Position numbers and translations under genes: made by a program. A stretch of DNA of 64,000 bases from JAKSSE01 sp045597645 (lineage in GTDB: Bacteria; Bacillota; Clostridia; Lachnospirales; Lachnospiraceae), in contig JAZLKM010000048.1 in assembly GCA_045597645.1 (NCBI GenBank), positions 44,184 through 108,183 on the forward strand, in the 5' to 3' direction. Positions 34,990 through 44,110 of this stretch are shown here, in pieces. How positions within the stretch are numbered: position 1 is the stretch's first letter; each line of letters begins with the position of its first letter. The notes beneath the pieces were generated by a model. That model made no database searches. It had not been told where the DNA came from and saw only the letters and a program-made list of their open reading frames with translations.

Positions 34990-35096
34990 TATATATAGTA
35001 AGGAGCGACAAAAGGCCATTGGGCATCGCTCCGAAAGGAGATTACTCTGTACATCTGGGCTGGCATCCGCCGGAGGGCCCAGCAGAGCATCTCACA
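34966..35096 (-). ncRNA. Candidate small structured RNA, about 130 bases, - strand
   Basis: On the - strand an extended -10 promoter TGCTATAAT (35111-35103) is followed about 7 bases later by a strongly self-complementary stretch. Helix 1: GAGAT/ATCTC, continued by CTCTG/CAGAG and CTGGGC/GCCCAG. Helix 2: GGAGCGA/TCGCTCC enclosing GCC/GGC. It ends with the terminator GCACGGC-TTCG-GCCGTGC (34989-34972) and then A and six T. No reading frame is apparent. I could not match it to 4.5S/SRP RNA (no GGAAGGAAGCAGCC-like loop), 6S RNA, tmRNA or RNase P RNA. Promoter, internal helices and terminator together make a real RNA gene likely; the class is unknown. Confidence 0.6.
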
Positions 35097-35119
35097 TGAG
35101 GTATTATAGCAGATAATTA

Positions 35120-36331
35120 ATGGAAAGACTGATTTTTCACATAGATGTTAATAGTGCGTTCCTTTCATGGGAGTCAGTTAAGCGAGTGGCGGCAGGAGAA
35201 GAAGATTTAAGACTAATTCCAGCAGCTATTGGCGGAGATGCGTCATCCAGGCGAGGTATCATTTTAGCAAAATCAATACCTGCTAAAATAATGGGAGTAA
35301 CGACAGGTGAACCAGTAGCGCTGGCACTTAGGAAATGCCCCAATTTGGTGCTCGCAAAGCCTGATTTTGAGTTATATCGCAGAAACTCAAGAGCCTTTAT
35401 GGACATTTGCAGGGAGTACGCGCCGGAGATAGAGCAATATTCTATAGATGAATGCTTCTGTGATTTTACAGGAACGAAAAATATATATCCTGATCCTATA
35501 GCAATTGCCTATGAGATGAAGGATAAAATAAGGGATAAGCTTGGATTTACAGTAAATGTTGGAATAGGTAATAGTAAGCTGTGCGCTAAGATGGCCAGTG
35601 ATTTTCAAAAGCCTGACAAAGTCCATACTTTGTTTGACAGTGAGATAGAGAGCAAGATGTGGCCATTGCCAATTGGAGATTTACTTTTTGCTGGAAAATC
35701 ATCTACAGATAAATTGATAAAAGCAGGAATCCTTACTATAGGAGATCTTGCAAGAGCTGAAGAGAAGTATATAAAGGCGTTATTAGGGGAAAAGACAGGA
35801 ACGTTTTTGCGTGATTATGCGAACGGAATAGATGATTCTCCGGTTATAAGAGAATACGAGGATGAAAAAAGCTACAGTATGGCGACTACACTGGAAGAGA
35901 ATGTAGAGACATCCGAGGATGCATATAAAATCTTGTCAAAGCTTGTGGATAAAGTAGCGCTTCGCATGCGAAGAGATGGGGCTAAGGCATATTGCGTGTC
36001 TGTTAATATAAGAAGTACAGAGTTCACCAATCATTCGCACCAAAAGCGTTGCTATAATGCTACTGATGTAACGGATGAGATTCTATCAATGGCGAAAGAA
36101 CTATTCGATGAGTTGTGGGATAAAAAGACACCATTGCGACTGATAGGAGTCACATTGCAAAATCTTACAAAAGATGACTTTAATCAGATATCGCTTTTTG
36201 ATGATGGAAAAAAGGAGAAGGAGCATAAACTAGACAAGGCATTAGATGATATTAGAAGCAAGTTTGGGATGGAAGCCATAAAGAGAGGCTCACAGAATGA
36301 TATGAATGTAGGCAGCAGACTCAAGCAGTGA
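35120..36331 (+). CDS. dinB: Y-family DNA polymerase IV
   Basis: 403 residues. Catalytic residues are present: Asp9 (HIDVNSAFLSWE) and Asp110-Glu111 (YSIDECFCDF). The thumb/HhH part follows (LPIGDLLFAGKSSTDKLIKA), then the little-finger domain and a beta-clamp binding motif NQISLF near residue 370. The lesion-bypass polymerase copies damaged DNA with low fidelity. No Shine-Dalgarno is visible before ATG 35120, and the promoter of the divergent small RNA overlaps its first bases, so expression is probably low or leaderless. No LexA box was recognised. The 3' end overlaps the convergent gene at 36321 by 11 bases. Confidence 0.94.
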   Translation: MERLIFHIDVNSAFLSWESVKRVAAGEEDLRLIPAAIGGDASSRRGIILAKSIPAKIMGVTTGEPVALALRKCPNLVLAKPDFELYRRNSRAFMDICREYAPEIEQYSIDECFCDFTGTKNIYPDPIAIAYEMKDKIRDKLGFTVNVGIGNSKLCAKMASDFQKPDKVHTLFDSEIESKMWPLPIGDLLFAGKSSTDKLIKAGILTIGDLARAEEKYIKALLGEKTGTFLRDYANGIDDSPVIREYEDEKSYSMATTLEENVETSEDAYKILSKLVDKVALRMRRDGAKAYCVSVNIRSTEFTNHSHQKRCYNATDVTDEILSMAKELFDELWDKKTPLRLIGVTLQNLTKDDFNQISLFDDGKKEKEHKLDKALDDIRSKFGMEAIKRGSQNDMNVGSRLKQ

Positions 36332-36962
36332 GTATACCAATTAGACAAATGCCTTTGGCTGAGGGTAAAGCATCTAAGAATTCAGAAAAATCCTTAAATG
36401 GCCCCATGATACTACCGTTGCAGTGTACATTATGTGCTATTAAATTACCGTCACTATCTTTAGTGAGACAAATTGTATGTATGCCGCCCTTTAGATTGTG
36501 GCGATCATTAAAAAAAGTGAAAACGGCGCATAGGCAGTCGTGAGATATAAGGTGAAAGTCATTCGGATGATGAGAAAAAATGATGTCACAGCCTAGTTGC
36601 GACAGATAATCTGCTATTGCTTTGGGTGATGACCCAAATCTCCCATTAAACACCATACCATCGCATGAAAAATCAGATATGACTTGGCTAAACGGAAGAG
36701 AATAACCATTTCCTAAGTATTTTAGCGTATTATATGTTGCTATGACTTCGCAGCCAGCGTAGCTAACATTGGATTTTCCATATGGAATATGCTTATAAAG
36801 ATGCTGGTTTTCAATATATCCCTCCTCAAAGATTGAGTAGTGAGAGTATGCGATCGGAGATTTTCCATGAAAAAAGAGACGATGGAAATTTCTTAGTAGT
36901 TCAAAGAAACCAACGATTATACGCTCAGATATATGGTTAAGAATAAATAGTAAAAATGACAT
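36321..36962 (-). CDS. Uncharacterised protein, possible C39-like cysteine peptidase
   Basis: 213 residues. An N-terminal hydrophobic/basic helix (about 1-35) is followed by VSYAGCEVIATYNTLKYLG, which resembles the 'GC-x3-A--N-L' active-site helix of papain-like C39 proteins, then GSSPKAIADYLSQLGCDIIF and a later HTICLTKDSDGNLIAHNVHC that could carry the His and Asn/Asp. The same pattern occurs in bacteriocin-processing and other C39-like proteins, but no partner ABC exporter is adjacent. Function not assigned. AGGAG precedes the ATG; NudC is divergent. Confidence 0.55.
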   Translation of the reverse strand: MSFLLFILNHISERIIVGFFELLRNFHRLFFHGKSPIAYSHYSIFEEGYIENQHLYKHIPYGKSNVSYAGCEVIATYNTLKYLGNGYSLPFSQVISDFSCDGMVFNGRFGSSPKAIADYLSQLGCDIIFSHHPNDFHLISHDCLCAVFTFFNDRHNLKGGIHTICLTKDSDGNLIAHNVHCNGSIMGPFKDFSEFLDALPSAKGICLIGILTA

Positions 36963-37010
36963 AGATATATTCTCCTATAGATAGGTGAAAAAAACAAGGA
37001 AACCTTTTAC

Positions 37011-37031
37011 TTTACAAAGCTACACTGTAAA
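37011..37031. promoter_or_regulatory. Inverted repeat in the nudC upstream region
   Basis: TTTACA (37011-37016) and TGTAAA (37026-37031) separated by 9 bases. It could be a regulator site between the divergent genes; TTTACA may also serve as a -35. Confidence 0.25.
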
Positions 37032-37061
37032 AGCATAATTATATGGATTGTGAGGAAAAGA

Positions 37062-37886
37062 ATGTTTCAAGATATATATCCACATAAGTTAGAAAATGAA
37101 TATAAGCCAAGATATCCTAAGGCAGATGATTTGCTACTTATATATTTTCGTGGGAAGTTAGCTTGTCGCTTGAAGCAAGAGACTGTTGAACTGCCAAGAG
37201 TATCGGATTATTCAGGAGATAAAGAGAATCTTAAATATCTGATAGCAATAGATGGAGTAGCTATTTATTTGCTTAACGAGGATGAAGCACTACAAGGATA
37301 TGAGTATCATCCGCTGGGTGATATCAGGCATACTGACCCGGAGTACATGGCGTTTGCAATAGTAACGGCGGCACACTTGGCATATTGGTATGAGAATAAT
37401 AAGTACTGTGGCAGGTGTGGGATGAAATATGAAGATAAAGGGGATGAGCGAGCGCTAAAATGTCCTAAATGTGGACAAGTGCTATATCCCACGATAGCCC
37501 CTGTGGTGATTGTAGGAGTCACAGATGGCGATAGATTGCTTCTTACAAGATATAGCCAGGCGCACGGAGGATATAAGCGACATGCCTTAAACGCGGGTTT
37601 TGTTGAGATTGGAGAGTCGCTAGAAGAAGCTATTCGCAGAGAGATAAAAGAAGAGGTGGGAGTAAGCGTCAAAAATATACGTTATTTTGGCAGCCAACCC
37701 TGGGGCTTCTCAAATTCTGTCCTAATGGGATTCTTTGTGGATTTAGATGGTGATGACACCATAAAAATAGATGAAGATGAGTTATCTGAGGCAGTGTGGT
37801 TTAATAGGGACGAACTTCCAAGAGAAGATACGAAATTAAGTCTTACTTGGACTATGATAGAAGCGTTTAGAGAAAATGAAGTATGA
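37062..37886 (+). CDS. nudC: NADH pyrophosphatase / NAD-cap hydrolase NudC
   Basis: 274 residues in the NudC order: N-terminal domain, four-Cys zinc ribbon (CGRC ... CPKC, about residues 120-140), NUDIX box GFVEIGESLEEAIRREIKEEVG, and the family-specific SQPWGFSNSVLMGF block (usually SQPWPFP). NudC splits NADH to NMNH and AMP and can remove NAD caps from RNA. ATG 37062 with GAGGA is preferred to a GTG at 37050. A symmetrical terminator follows and probably also serves the convergent chemoreceptor gene. Confidence 0.94.
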   Translation: MFQDIYPHKLENEYKPRYPKADDLLLIYFRGKLACRLKQETVELPRVSDYSGDKENLKYLIAIDGVAIYLLNEDEALQGYEYHPLGDIRHTDPEYMAFAIVTAAHLAYWYENNKYCGRCGMKYEDKGDERALKCPKCGQVLYPTIAPVVIVGVTDGDRLLLTRYSQAHGGYKRHALNAGFVEIGESLEEAIRREIKEEVGVSVKNIRYFGSQPWGFSNSVLMGFFVDLDGDDTIKIDEDELSEAVWFNRDELPREDTKLSLTWTMIEAFRENEV

Positions 37887-37896
37887 AAGCAAAAAA

Positions 37897-37925
37897 GGTG
37901 AATCCAGTTGGACTCACCTTTTTTT
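37897..37925. terminator. Bidirectional terminator between nudC and a chemoreceptor gene
   Basis: GGTGAATCC (37897-37905) pairs with GGACTCACC (37910-37918) with one mismatch, flanked by six A on the left and seven T on the right. Confidence 0.85.
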
Positions 37926-37936
37926 ATTTGTATTAA

Positions 37937-39622
37937 TCAAAGTCTAAAGATGCTAACGCTTTCCCTCAATTCTTCAGAAATGCTCTGAAGTTGTTGGGCA
38001 TCTGATGACATATTAGAAATTGTAGCACTAACCTGAGTGGCAGAAGCAGATGTCTGAGTGGTAGATGAAGCATTTTGATCAGCGATGGATGCAAGGTTTT
38101 GGACAAGCTCAATGACCTGTGCCCTTGACACATCCAGATTCTTGGTGTTTTCATCTATTCGATTTATATTTTCCTTGGCATCTTCTATGCCAGACATAAC
38201 CTTATCAAAGTTTTCGTTTGTCCGCTCAACAATTTCATTTTGCTTTTCCATGATGGCTTTCGCCTCAGTCATTGCAGCTATAGTCTTCTGAGAGTCAGCA
38301 ACAAGAGAGTCTATAATTCGCTCTATCTGCTGAGCAGATTCATTTGACTGCTCTGCTAGCTTCTGAATCTGTGATGCAACGACTGCAAATCCACGCCCGG
38401 CTTCACCAGCTCTAGCAGCCTCTATTGAAGCATTAAGTGACAGCAGGTTGGTCTCATCAGCTATATCTGTAATTAGGTTTACAGCAGAGCCTATTTCCTG
38501 GACAGATGCATGGGTGGCGCTTGTCTGATCATATATAATGCCTATTGTTTCAGTTGTTTTAGCATTTATGCTTTCGAGCTCACGAAGTGTGTTTATAGCA
38601 ACAGCACCGCTTTCTAGCATATCAGCAGCATTAGCTTTAAGACTTTCAACATTGGCACCAGTTTGCTCTAGCATGTTACCAATTTCGAGGACGTTCTCGG
38701 TGGCTTTCTGAGTGTCGCCTGCTTGCATAGAAGCTCCGTCAGCAATATCTTGTACAGCTTGTTCCACTTGGTCTACAGCAATAGAGCTTTCATTGGCAGC
38801 TTCGCCAAGAGAGGAAGCTCTCTCTAAAACATTGTTGCTCTTATTAGCTATGTCGCCTACAACGGTGATGAGCTTATCGCGCAGACTTTCGACTGCACGA
38901 GCCATGCTACCAGTCTCGTCCTTGGATTTTACTAACTTCTTATCCACATCAACGGCAAGATTTCCATCAGCTACTTCTGAAAGGATGCTTACTGACTTTG
39001 AAATGTTACTAGTAATCTTGTTTGCGGTGAACCAGATGAATATTCCAGCCAGTATGACAGCAGCGATGGAAATCACAATTATTAACTGTACAATAGAGTT
39101 TACATTTCTTACTACAGAAGTCTTTTGCATTCCGGCAAAAACCATGCCGCAGATGGTATTGTTACCACCATTTCCAAAAGGTACATAGTAACCAAAATAA
39201 TCATTTCCATTTATGGTTACATTGCTTGAAAAATATTGACTGCCGGTGTCAAGACAGTTTGTGATTGACTGTGGGGTTGCCTTGGTTCCCATCTGGCCAT
39301 CTATGGTGGTACAGTATACGGTATCACCAAAATATATTGAGATATCTATACCAGTAGATGATTTAATTGACTTGTAGAAATCCACATTTTCGGTAATGTT
39401 GAGATTCATATTCCAGAGGGAGTCACCGTCAATGTGATAGAAGTTAGTTCCAGAAAGACTTTCGGTGCCGTTTTCTGCAAGAACAGCTACAGCTTGGAGA
39501 TTATCTGTGATAAGCTCCTCCATGTATTTTGTGGTCCGCGATTTTGCCAGAACACAAATGCAAACGGCTACAATTACGAGCGGGATAATGCTTAGCATAA
39601 TTAGTTTCTGTCGAAGTTTCAT
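37937..39622 (-). CDS. Methyl-accepting chemotaxis protein with single Cache-type sensor
   Basis: 561 residues. TM helix 1 (about 10-30, LIMLSIIPLVIVAVCICVLA), an extracellular Cache-like domain (about 35-175; FYKSIKSSTGIDISIYFGDT, YFGYYVPFGNG, ICGMVFAGMQ), TM helix 2 (about 180-205), HAMP, then a long coiled-coil signalling domain with the conserved hairpin tip (ETNLLSLNASIEAARAGEAG). It senses small molecules outside and controls CheA. ATG 39622 with AAGGAG is chosen; a GTG 9 bases upstream would have no spacing. Closely related in layout to the receptor at 55713. Confidence 0.95.
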   Translation of the reverse strand: MKLRQKLIMLSIIPLVIVAVCICVLAKSRTTKYMEELITDNLQAVAVLAENGTESLSGTNFYHIDGDSLWNMNLNITENVDFYKSIKSSTGIDISIYFGDTVYCTTIDGQMGTKATPQSITNCLDTGSQYFSSNVTINGNDYFGYYVPFGNGGNNTICGMVFAGMQKTSVVRNVNSIVQLIIVISIAAVILAGIFIWFTANKITSNISKSVSILSEVADGNLAVDVDKKLVKSKDETGSMARAVESLRDKLITVVGDIANKSNNVLERASSLGEAANESSIAVDQVEQAVQDIADGASMQAGDTQKATENVLEIGNMLEQTGANVESLKANAADMLESGAVAINTLRELESINAKTTETIGIIYDQTSATHASVQEIGSAVNLITDIADETNLLSLNASIEAARAGEAGRGFAVVASQIQKLAEQSNESAQQIERIIDSLVADSQKTIAAMTEAKAIMEKQNEIVERTNENFDKVMSGIEDAKENINRIDENTKNLDVSRAQVIELVQNLASIADQNASSTTQTSASATQVSATISNMSSDAQQLQSISEELRESVSIFRL

Positions 39623-39798
39623 TTTTCTCACTCCTTATCAAAGATTTATCAAATATTATTCTACAATTATACAATGAAGTTTCCTTTTTGCACATACACA
39701 AGATGTAGGAGACAAACGCTAGAAAATGTGGTAAAATTGTGAAAAATCTGTGACGTCTATCTTCGCAGATTGAAGTAACACAATGGGGGGAAAATTCA

Positions 39799-40566
39799 AT
39801 GAGCAGTAAGCCGGTCGTATTGGCTGTTGCGGGAAAAGGTGGCGTTGGAAAAACGTCACTTGCTGCCGTAATGGTCAAAGTTTTAGTCGAAGCATATCCC
39901 AATAAGCGAATATTAGCTATCGATGCAGATCCTGCAATAGGACTATCCACGGCATTGGATGTTGATGTAAAACTTACCGTCGATGACATCCGCAAGGAAG
40001 TGGTGGAAAATGCCCAGGAAGGAAAAGTGCAGGCAGCAGTCGAGGCGTTAGGAGAAGCCAGATACCGCATAATGGATGCATTAGTGGAGAAGGATGGCTT
40101 TTCTTTTATTGCTATTGGCAGGCCTGAGGCAGCAGGGTGCTATTGTAAGATCAACAGCTACCTAAAAGAGGTAATTGGCGCATTATCAGAGCATTTTGAT
40201 TACATCGTAATAGATGGAGAAGCTGGCATAGAGCAGATTAATCGACGTGTTATGGAGAGAGTCACTCATCTATGCTTAATAACTGACTCAAGCAAGAAAG
40301 GATGCGGCGTAATCCAAACGATAAAGGAAGTGGCAGACAATCTGGTTATGTATGAAAAAATAGGAGTGATTGTCAACAGAGTGTCAGATCAGACGGTTAT
40401 GCAGTATATGAATCTTGGAGAATTACCACTTTTGTCATGGATTCCTGCTGATACAGCGCTTACAGAGAGAGATTTGAAAGGGGAATCGGTATTTTATATG
40501 CCATCAGATTCACCGTTGGTAGAAGGTACAAGAAAAGCTCTAAAGGAGATGGGGGTAATAGGATGA
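39799..40566 (+). CDS. CooC-like nickel-insertion type P-loop ATPase
   Basis: 255 residues, MinD/CooC-type. Deviant Walker A AGKGGVGKTS at 11-20, IDADPAIGL at 41-49, and a CXC motif (Cys114-Tyr-Cys116 in AAGCYCKINS), which in CooC binds Ni(II) or Zn(II) at the dimer interface; then FDYIVIDGEAGIEQINRRVM. CooC loads nickel into CO dehydrogenase, and the relative AcsF serves acetyl-CoA synthase. No CO dehydrogenase is in the window; instead the gene starts an operon with dehydratase subunits, an activase and an ACS-like protein. ATG follows GGGGGGAA; its stop overlaps the next start by 4 bases. The metal is inferred. Confidence 0.85.
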   Translation: MSSKPVVLAVAGKGGVGKTSLAAVMVKVLVEAYPNKRILAIDADPAIGLSTALDVDVKLTVDDIRKEVVENAQEGKVQAAVEALGEARYRIMDALVEKDGFSFIAIGRPEAAGCYCKINSYLKEVIGALSEHFDYIVIDGEAGIEQINRRVMERVTHLCLITDSSKKGCGVIQTIKEVADNLVMYEKIGVIVNRVSDQTVMQYMNLGELPLLSWIPADTALTERDLKGESVFYMPSDSPLVEGTRKALKEMGVIG

Positions 40567-41753
40567 GGGATCTTAAACATTTATATTATTTTGAAAAGCT
40601 CCTTGAGGATGCTGATAACGAACTAGTACGCCAGGCACAGGCTGAAGGGCGTATCTGTGTAGGTAGTACATGCTATCAGATGCCAGAAGTCTTAATGGAT
40701 GTGCCAGGAGCATTTACAGTGAGACTTAGGGCGCCTAGAACGGGTTCTATAGATATGGGAACCTACTATCTAACCAGCTTTTTGTGTGAATATTCAAGGG
40801 CACTGTTGGAGAGAGCTATCGAAGGAGGATATCAGTTTCTTGACTGCTTGATGACACCAGACGGATGCACCATGATTAATAGGTGCGTTGAGAATATGGA
40901 ACTACTTCATACTATGGAAAAAGAGAAATTTTTCTATAAGTATTTGGAAGTGCCAATGAAGGCTGATGATAACGGATTGAATCTTTATGTGTCAGAATGC
41001 AGAAAGAAGATACTGAATGGACTTACAGAAAATTATGGCATAGACACTTCTGATGAAGCGCTTAAAAAGGCTGTAGAGCAGCATAACAAAATGTGCCGAA
41101 TTATAACGGAAATTGGAAATTTCAGAAAAGAAGAAAATCCGAGGGTTACAGGATACGAATTTCACATAATTTGCCTGGCTACTTACGTATGTCCGAAGGA
41201 TTTGCTTATGGATAAGCTTGAGGAAACCTTGGAGGAAATAAAAACAAGAGAGCCAGATACTAAGAGTCAATTCCGTGCAAGAGTAGCAGTAGTTGGATCA
41301 GAAATAGATGATGTTGATATGATTAAGCTAATAGAGGAATCAGGTGCATATGTGTGTGCAGACAGATTTTGCTACGGATCGCTTCCTGGCAGACAGGAGA
41401 TAGTCCTAAATGATAATGAGGATATATTGACTCAGATATGCAGGCATTACATGATGAGTTGCATGTGTCCACGCCACATGGATACAGCAAAAATGAATAG
41501 GCGTCGTGAGTATGTTGATGAGATTGCTAAGGAGTATCACGCAGATGGCATTATATATGAGCAGATGAAATTCTGTGATCCGTGGGCGTATGAGAGAATG
41601 CTTGGATCACATATCATGCGCGAAGAATACAATTATCCGGTACTTACAATAGATAGGCCGTATGCAGTAGGCAATTCCGGACAGGTAAGGACAAGAGTTC
41701 AGGCCTTTGTGGAGAGTATAGAGATAAAGAAAATCCAGGGAGGTAAAAACTAA
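40563..41753 (+). CDS. 2-hydroxyacyl-CoA dehydratase family protein, subunit 1
   Basis: 396 residues. The three expected [4Fe-4S] ligands are present: Cys37 (GSTCYQMPEV), Cys75 (FLCEYSRALL) and Cys102 (MTPDGCTMINR). The C-terminal half keeps GAYVCADRFCYGS, IYEQMKFCDPWAYERMLG and GNSGQVRTRVQAFVESIE, as in HgdB/BcrB-type proteins. The family contains 2-hydroxyacyl-CoA dehydratases, benzoyl-CoA reductases and double-cubane cluster proteins, all driven by an ASKHA activase, which lies two genes downstream. The substrate is unknown; no acyl-CoA enzymes flank it. Overlaps both neighbours by 1-4 bases. Confidence 0.87.
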   Translation: MRDLKHLYYFEKLLEDADNELVRQAQAEGRICVGSTCYQMPEVLMDVPGAFTVRLRAPRTGSIDMGTYYLTSFLCEYSRALLERAIEGGYQFLDCLMTPDGCTMINRCVENMELLHTMEKEKFFYKYLEVPMKADDNGLNLYVSECRKKILNGLTENYGIDTSDEALKKAVEQHNKMCRIITEIGNFRKEENPRVTGYEFHIICLATYVCPKDLLMDKLEETLEEIKTREPDTKSQFRARVAVVGSEIDDVDMIKLIEESGAYVCADRFCYGSLPGRQEIVLNDNEDILTQICRHYMMSCMCPRHMDTAKMNRRREYVDEIAKEYHADGIIYEQMKFCDPWAYERMLGSHIMREEYNYPVLTIDRPYAVGNSGQVRTRVQAFVESIEIKKIQGGKN

Positions 41754-43303
41754 TGGGAGCTGCAGTAGGAAGTGAACAGCTAGGAAAGCTGTTCGATGGA
41801 AAAGCAAAAGTCAGAAAACGTAGGGAGTGGAGAGGCTTTCGCGACACAATATACGATTACTTTAGGTGGCTTAAGATAATAGGAATGCTAGGCGCATTCA
41901 TCATTAAGCCAAAGAATCTTAAGGGATTTTTTAGATACCGATGGATGATTAATTATCTTGCGGTACCTATGATGATTGATAAGCATTCATTTGGACTTCG
42001 AGGAAATCATCTGCGCATTTGCCGTGAAGAGTACGATCTAGTGGCACAGGACGTAGCTAAGCTTTTGACGAAGATTTTTTCTATGGACCAGAACCTTGGA
42101 GCTTCGCCTGAGAAATCAAAGAATGTAGTCCTCATGGACGAGAATGAAATGACCAACGTAATGTGCGGATTCCCTAATCTTCAAGGCTTGAGCTGGGAGA
42201 CAGCATCTTGCTATGTGTGCGTATTGCTGCAGGGAGATGCGCTGGTTCATTATCTTGATGTGGTACAGGAGGCAGGTCTCCCGGGAGATGTGTGTCCTAT
42301 GCCGGCAGCTGAGGCAGGCGTATGTATAGATGATGACATGCCGGTTTTTGGAAAATGCGCTGTTCAGTGTAATACAACCTGTGATGGTTCGCTACTAGGA
42401 AACGGTGTTATTTCAAGGCGTCTTGAGAGAAATGGTATCCCGGTATTCCAGCTGGCAACACCGCTTCGACATACAGAGGAAGGTGTGCAGGAATATGCAG
42501 CGCAGGAAGTGCGTAATGCAATTAAATTCATAGAAGAACAGACCGGGGAAAAATTTGACTGGGACTACTATTTTGAATGTGCAAAACGAATAAATATTGG
42601 TGCCAGGGAATGCCAGAACTGGCTGGATATGACAAAGACAGATTATCCTCAGGTGGTAGGTAATAACATACTTCTTTACCGAGAGACGGAATATATGGCT
42701 ATTGCAGGAAAAGTACCAGCGTTTGCAGAAAACGATTTAAAAATCACAAAGCTTGCAAGGCAGTCTTGGGAAAGAAAGGAGATGCTCGCAAAGGAGTATC
42801 GTCACAGAGCAATTATATGGGGTGTTCAGGCGCAGTACTATACAGACTTTGTAGCATGGCTTTTGAACTGCTGGGGCATCCTTCCGTTGTTTGACATGCT
42901 TACAATGGTATCACTTGACCCGATATCTGAGACAGACAAGGAACAGGCAATATATGATATGGCTCATCAGTATGAGAACATGATTATGAGAAATCGTACT
43001 CATGGAGGCTATGAGGTTCTTTTAGATGATCTCTGGAGATACTGCGAAGAGTATAGAGCAGATATGGTTATCTTATGGGAGCACATTAGCTGCAAGGCAC
43101 TGGACGGTATGCATGGTATGTTTGACCAGCAGGCAAGAGAGAAGGGAATAAAACTCATTTGGGTTAATCATGACCTCTTTGATTCAAGAGTAATTCCTAG
43201 AGTTAACCTGAGAGAGGATGTAAATAGATATATGAGATCTGTACTCAGAGAGGAACCTATTGATCCGAGTCTTGAGAATATTGATGATACAAATAACTGG
43301 TAG
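41753..43303 (+). CDS. 2-hydroxyacyl-CoA dehydratase family protein, subunit 2
   Basis: 516 residues, longer than the usual 380-480. A basic N-terminal extension (residues 1-60) precedes the family core. Cys-rich central region: Cys138, 153, 156, 181 (GLPGDVCPMPAAEAG), 191, 202, 206 and 210 (FGKCAVQCNTTCDGS), more cysteines than needed for one [4Fe-4S] cluster. Later blocks: WGVQAQYYTDFVAWLLNCWG and DMVILWEHISCKALDGM. It pairs with subunit 1 as in heterodimeric dehydratases/reductases. The ATG overlaps the preceding stop (TAATG). Both subunits appear complete. Specificity cannot be read. Confidence 0.8.
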   Translation: MGAAVGSEQLGKLFDGKAKVRKRREWRGFRDTIYDYFRWLKIIGMLGAFIIKPKNLKGFFRYRWMINYLAVPMMIDKHSFGLRGNHLRICREEYDLVAQDVAKLLTKIFSMDQNLGASPEKSKNVVLMDENEMTNVMCGFPNLQGLSWETASCYVCVLLQGDALVHYLDVVQEAGLPGDVCPMPAAEAGVCIDDDMPVFGKCAVQCNTTCDGSLLGNGVISRRLERNGIPVFQLATPLRHTEEGVQEYAAQEVRNAIKFIEEQTGEKFDWDYYFECAKRINIGARECQNWLDMTKTDYPQVVGNNILLYRETEYMAIAGKVPAFAENDLKITKLARQSWERKEMLAKEYRHRAIIWGVQAQYYTDFVAWLLNCWGILPLFDMLTMVSLDPISETDKEQAIYDMAHQYENMIMRNRTHGGYEVLLDDLWRYCEEYRADMVILWEHISCKALDGMHGMFDQQAREKGIKLIWVNHDLFDSRVIPRVNLREDVNRYMRSVLREEPIDPSLENIDDTNNW

Positions 43304-43315
43304 GGGGATAATGAT

Positions 43316-44110
43316 ATGAAGTATTTTGGCGGATGTGATTCAGGGAGTACATATACAAAGTGTGTAATAATAGACGAGACAGGCAAGATGGTGGCAGATG
43401 TGACACTTAGATCTCGTATAAATGCAGTGCTCAGTTGTCAGGAGGCAATCGATAAGGCTATAGAGCAGGTGCCTGAGTTAGATAGTCAGCAGGAGCTGGC
43501 TTATCTGGTTGGTACTGGATATGGACGAAATAAGGTGCCATTTGCAGATGAAAATATATCAGAGATCAGTTGTCATGCAATGGGTGTTCACGTGGCAGAC
43601 CCATCAGTAAAAGCAATTATTGATATAGGTGGACAGGACGTAAAGGGAATAGCAGTTGATACTGATGGAACGGTACTCAATTTTGCAATGAACGATAAAT
43701 GTGCAGCGGGTACAGGAAGATTTTTTGAGGCTATGGCTAGAGCTTTTGAGATGGAACTGCCAGAATTTTCAAAGCTGTCATTGAAGGCTAAGAATGTTAT
43801 ACCTATAACCTCACAGTGCACAGTATTTGCGGAGTCCGAGGTAATATCGCTGGTAGGAGAAGGCAAAGCTATGGATGAGATAGCGGCAGGTATTGAGTTG
43901 TCTGTGGCAAAAAGATGCTTTGTTATGTCCAAGAAGGCTGGAGCGGTAGACAAGATTACCCTTACAGGTGGATGTGCGAAAAATGATGGACTCAAGGCGG
44001 CTATTGAGCAGGTGCTTAAGCTCAAGGTAATAGAGCTGCCTATCGATCCGCAGCTCATGGGAGCTCTTGGAGCAGCTGAGTTTGCTCGTCAGAAAGGAAT
44101 GGCAAAATAA
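43316..44110 (+). CDS. Acyl-CoA dehydratase activase (ASKHA ATPase)
   Basis: 264 residues, the normal size of HgdC-type activators. GGCDSGSTYTKCVIID is the ATP phosphate-1 loop, AIIDIGGQDVKGIAV phosphate-2, and the two cluster cysteines are Cys129 (MNDKCAAGTGRFFE) and Cys168 (TSQCTVFAESEV), which bridge one [4Fe-4S] in the homodimer. It hydrolyses ATP to drive a low-potential electron into its partner, here surely the two subunits just upstream (12-base gap). Its stop overlaps the start of the 55-residue gene that follows. Confidence 0.93.
   Translation: MKYFGGCDSGSTYTKCVIIDETGKMVADVTLRSRINAVLSCQEAIDKAIEQVPELDSQQELAYLVGTGYGRNKVPFADENISEISCHAMGVHVADPSVKAIIDIGGQDVKGIAVDTDGTVLNFAMNDKCAAGTGRFFEAMARAFEMELPEFSKLSLKAKNVIPITSQCTVFAESEVISLVGEGKAMDEIAAGIELSVAKRCFVMSKKAGAVDKITLTGGCAKNDGLKAAIEQVLKLKVIELPIDPQLMGALGAAEFARQKGMAK

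Noticed and set aside
39745..39771. Inverted repeat AATCTG-N15-CAGATT before the CooC-like gene
   Set aside because: Short arms and long spacer; expected by chance in a region of this size, so not listed as an operator.
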